DNA of 64,000 nucleotides, from assembly GCF_025860405.1 (NCBI RefSeq), contig NZ_CP063785.1:6263390-6327389 (forward strand), given 5' to 3'. This DNA comes from Tolypothrix sp. PCC 7712. GTDB lineage: Bacteria; Cyanobacteriota; Cyanobacteriia; Cyanobacteriales; Nostocaceae. Of the stretch, positions 61,166 through 64,000 are shown piece after piece (positions within the stretch are counted from its first letter, which is position 1; each line of letters starts with the position of its first letter). The notes beneath the pieces are model-generated. The model was not told where the DNA came from. It worked only from the letters and a program-made list of their open reading frames with translations, and did not search any database. Both the position numbers and the translations under genes were made by a program.

Positions 61166-64000
61166 ATGGTGCGTGTTAGCTATGGTGATGAAGTCGAAGC
61201 GCGGGTAAGAAAACTTTTAGAAAGGTTTTTGGCTTATGTCAATGACGAGTTAGAAGACAGTGAACTGTATAAAATTGCCCTCAACTGGGAAACTCCGCAG
61301 CAAGTAATAGTCAGAACACAGCTAAGAGTTCTGGCGGAACTTAGCGGTTTGAGCAAAGAACAAGTCCGAGACTCACTAAATGCGCTTAAAGATTTTGTAG
61401 AAATTATCGAAGATTTGCGCGAACACAAGCGAGGTTCAGAGGATTGGCACTTTCGGCTGAAACTTTGGCATGATAAAAGCGACAAACAGGGGAATTTACA
61501 AAAATTTGATGCTGAATGGCAAAGCCGACGCGAAAAATTACCTGGTGTACAGCGTGCGGAAGGTAAAAAAGCTAAACTTTCGCCTACCCGTTACGAAAAT
61601 ATTCCCTTGAGTGGGGTGGTAGAGTTTGTCGGACGAGAAACGGAATTACAAAACCTCCATCGATTGTTGCAGAAGAATCAACAGGTAGCAATTGCTGCTA
61701 TTGCGGGGATGGGTGGAGTCGGGAAAACAGAACTAGCACTGCAATATGCCAGTTCCCACCGCGTCACTTATCAAGGCGGAATTTGCTGGTTGTCTGCATT
61801 ACAGGATGTGGGGGTGCAATTGGTGCAGTTTGCGCGTAATCAGCTGCAATTGAACATCCCAGATGATTTAGATTTAGTTGGGAGAGTGCAATTTTGCCTC
61901 ACAAAATGGCATGAGGGAGAGGTTTTACTAGTAATTGATAACGTTACTAACTATCGAGAGGAAGTCAGAAGTTATTTAGAGTCTGTTCCTTCCCGGTTTA
62001 AGCAGTTAATTACCACACGGGAAAAATTACAGCCGCCAATAGTGCGCTTAGATTTAGATGTGCTAACACCACTAGCGGCGATGCAGTTATTAAAATCTAT
62101 TATTGGTAGAGAACGACTGCGGCGTGAGGCTTTAGTTGCGAGAAGACTTTGTAAATGGCTGGGATATTTGCCCTTGGGTTTAGAATTAGTCGGGCGTTAT
62201 TTGTTAGGTGATGAGCAATTAACCCTAGCAGAAATGCTGCAAGACTTGGAAAAAGAGCGTTTAAAGCATGAGGCTTTAGAAGAAGTTCCCCAAGAAATGA
62301 CTGTTAAGTTGGGTGTTGCTGCTGCTTTTGAGTTGAGTTGGCGACGGTTGCGAGAAAATGCTCAACGTTTAGGCTGTCTTCTGAGTTTATTTGCCCTAGC
62401 TCCGATTCCTTGGGAGTTGGTGGAGGATATAACAATAAAGGATGAGACTCAAGATTGGAAAAAAGCTAGGCGAGATTTGTTACAGTTGCATTTACTCCAG
62501 CCCAAAGGTGAGGGAATTTATCAACTGCATCCCCTGCTGCGTGAGTTTTTCCAAGATAAGCTTACAGGTTTAGAACAGGCAGAGGAATTTAAGCGAAGTT
62601 TTTCTATGGTAATGGTAGCATTTGCCAAAGAGATTCCTCAAACTCCCACACTTCAGCAAATTAAGGATGTCGCCCCCGCCATACCTCACTTGGTAGAAGT
62701 AGCAGACAATCTCATTCAGTGTGTCAGCGATGATGATTTAATTTGGGTATTCGTTGGCAATGCTCAATTTTATCATGGTCAAGGATTGTATGACAAAGCA
62801 GCACCTTGGTATGAGCAGTGTTTAGAAGCTTCGAGAGAACGCTTGGGTGAGGAACATCCAGATGTTGCAACTAGCCTCAACAACCTAGCTGAACTCTACC
62901 GTTCCCAAGGAAAATACAGCCAAGCCGAACCTTTGTGCATCGAAGCTTTGGATTTAAGACGACGCTTGCTTGGTGAGGAACATCCCGATGTTGCAACTAG
63001 CCTCAACAGCCTAGCTCTACTCTACCGTCGCCAAGGAAAATATAGCCAAGCCGAACCTTTGTACATCCAAGCTTTGGATTTATTGCGACGCTTGCTTGGT
63101 GAGGAACATCCCGATGTTGCAGCTAGCCTCAACAACCTAGCGTTACTCTACAGTTCCCAAGGAAAATACAGCCAAGCCGAACCTTTGTACATCCAAGCTT
63201 TGGATTTAACACGACGCTTGCTCGCTGAGGAACATCCAGTTGTTGCATTTATCCTCAACAACCTAGCTCAACTCTACAGTTCACAAGGAAAATACACCCA
63301 AGCCGAACCTTTATGCATCGAAGCTTTGGATTTAAGACGACGCTTGCTTGGTGAGGAACATCCCGATGTTGCAACTAGCCTCAACGACCTAGCGTTACTC
63401 TACAGTTCCCAAGGAAAATATAGCCAAGCCGAACCTTTGTATATCCAAGCTTTGGATTTAATACGACGCTTGCTCGGTGAGGAACATCCAGAGTTTGCAA
63501 CTAGCCTCAACAACCTAGCGTTACTCTACAGTTCCCAAGGAAAATACAGCCAAGCCGAACCTTTGTACATCCAAACTTTGGATTTAAGGCGACGCTTGCT
63601 CGGTGATGAACATCCAGAGGTTGCAACTAGCCTCAACAACCTAGCTCAACTCTACTACTACCAAGGAAAATACAGCCAAGCCGAACCTTTGTACATCCAA
63701 GCTTTGGATTTAAGGCGACGCTTGCTCAGTGATGAACATCCAGATTTTGCAGCTAGCCTCAACGACCTAGCTTTTCTCTACTTTTCCCAAGGAAAATACA
63801 GCCAAGCCGAACCTTTGTACATCCAAGCTTTGGATTTAAAGCGACGCTTGCTCGGTGATGAACATCCAGATGTTGAATCTAGCCTCAACAACCTAGCTTT
63901 TCTCTACTTTTCCCAAGGAAAATACAGCCAAGCCGAACCTTTGTACATCCAAGCTTTGGATTTAAAGCGACGCTTGCTCGGTGATGAACATCCAGATGTT
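61166..64000 (+). CDS. STAND (NB-ARC) ATPase with TPR repeats, C-terminus cut by window end
   Basis: The frame from ATG 61166 is open to the right edge (945 codons). Residues 1-165 form a helical N-terminal domain (MVRVSYGDEVEARVRKLLER). This is probably a signalling or effector-associated module, and I do not recognise it. An NB-ARC ATPase follows: FVGRETELQNLHRLL, Walker A IAGMGGVGKTELALQYA, Walker B VLLVIDNV, sensor QLITTRE, GLPL-like LGYLPLGLELVGR and HPLLREFFQDKL. From about residue 555 there are 42-residue TPR units (NNLALLYSSQGKYSQAEPLY, RRLLGEEHPDVATSL), at least nine and almost identical. STAND proteins switch on after ligand binding to the repeats; many act in defence. Confidence 0.9.
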   Translation, partial: MVRVSYGDEVEARVRKLLERFLAYVNDELEDSELYKIALNWETPQQVIVRTQLRVLAELSGLSKEQVRDSLNALKDFVEIIEDLREHKRGSEDWHFRLKLWHDKSDKQGNLQKFDAEWQSRREKLPGVQRAEGKKAKLSPTRYENIPLSGVVEFVGRETELQNLHRLLQKNQQVAIAAIAGMGGVGKTELALQYASSHRVTYQGGICWLSALQDVGVQLVQFARNQLQLNIPDDLDLVGRVQFCLTKWHEGEVLLVIDNVTNYREEVRSYLESVPSRFKQLITTREKLQPPIVRLDLDVLTPLAAMQLLKSIIGRERLRREALVARRLCKWLGYLPLGLELVGRYLLGDEQLTLAEMLQDLEKERLKHEALEEVPQEMTVKLGVAAAFELSWRRLRENAQRLGCLLSLFALAPIPWELVEDITIKDETQDWKKARRDLLQLHLLQPKGEGIYQLHPLLREFFQDKLTGLEQAEEFKRSFSMVMVAFAKEIPQTPTLQQIKDVAPAIPHLVEVADNLIQCVSDDDLIWVFVGNAQFYHGQGLYDKAAPWYEQCLEASRERLGEEHPDVATSLNNLAELYRSQGKYSQAEPLCIEALDLRRRLLGEEHPDVATSLNSLALLYRRQGKYSQAEPLYIQALDLLRRLLGEEHPDVAASLNNLALLYSSQGKYSQAEPLYIQALDLTRRLLAEEHPVVAFILNNLAQLYSSQGKYTQAEPLCIEALDLRRRLLGEEHPDVATSLNDLALLYSSQGKYSQAEPLYIQALDLIRRLLGEEHPEFATSLNNLALLYSSQGKYSQAEPLYIQTLDLRRRLLGDEHPEVATSLNNLAQLYYYQGKYSQAEPLYIQALDLRRRLLSDEHPDFAASLNDLAFLYFSQGKYSQAEPLYIQALDLKRRLLGDEHPDVESSLNNLAFLYFSQGKYSQAEPLYIQALDLKRRLLGDEHPDV

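Overview
The window looks like chromosome of a filamentous, probably heterocyst-forming cyanobacterium (Nostocales; Nostoc/Calothrix/Tolypothrix type). The signs are very frequent GCGATCGC (HIP1) octamers, heptamer short tandem repeats, a cyanobacterial gas-vesicle cluster whose GvpC has 33-residue repeats, hopanoid genes, arsenosugar genes, a Mo-nitrogenase C-terminal-domain protein, several cyanobacterial DUF proteins (DUF2256, DUF3285, DUF4330) and large WD40/TPR/CHAT/STAND proteins. No rRNA, phage, intact insertion sequence or CRISPR array was seen.

The most unusual region is 1-1337. A minus-strand promoter is followed by five tandem tRNA-like genes and then the start of a TROVE (Ro60/Rsr) gene, all on the minus strand. 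Each tRNA-like gene keeps its acceptor, D and T arms, but its anticodon arm carries a conserved hairpin. That hairpin looks like the Ro-binding helix of Y RNAs (strand CUUGCC facing GGC, bulged C, GA), with the Y RNA ends joined by a GNAA tetraloop. Covariation among the five copies supports it. I interpret the array as a family of tRNA-mimicking Y RNAs in an operon with their Ro protein. A related hairpin lies just upstream of the Ro start codon and overlaps its ribosome-binding site.

1625-26335 is mostly housekeeping and signalling: pyrD, a multi-GAF sensor, DUF2256, isoaspartyl peptidase, a 2042-residue secreted WD40-TPR-CHAT protein, glmU, an HD-GYP response regulator, an MnmD-like tRNA methyltransferase, a rhodanese, a phosphatase, an M48 protease, DUF4330, YdcF and proA. 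Small repeats and MITE-like elements lie between them.

26810-37439 is the gas-vesicle region: gvpA1, gvpA2, gvpC, gvpN, gvpJ, gvpK, gvpF, gvpG, an inverted gvpV and gvpW. It is followed without a break by a double ArsA-type ATPase and a double-AAA CDC48-like ATPase whose N-terminus resembles segments of gas-vesicle accessory proteins. Hairpins after gvpA1 and gvpA2 could set the ratio of the shell protein to the rest.

37694-64000 carries an SH3b protein, a TPR-M48 membrane protease, a second TPR-CHAT protein, arsS and arsM, an OmpR-type regulator, hpnB divergent from squalene-hopene cyclase (shc, flanked by similar tandem-repeat arrays), a DUF3285-ybeY-dgkA-trpG/pabA-MBL run, an FG-GAP protein, a Xaa-Pro aminopeptidase, and a STAND (NB-ARC)-TPR protein cut by the window end.
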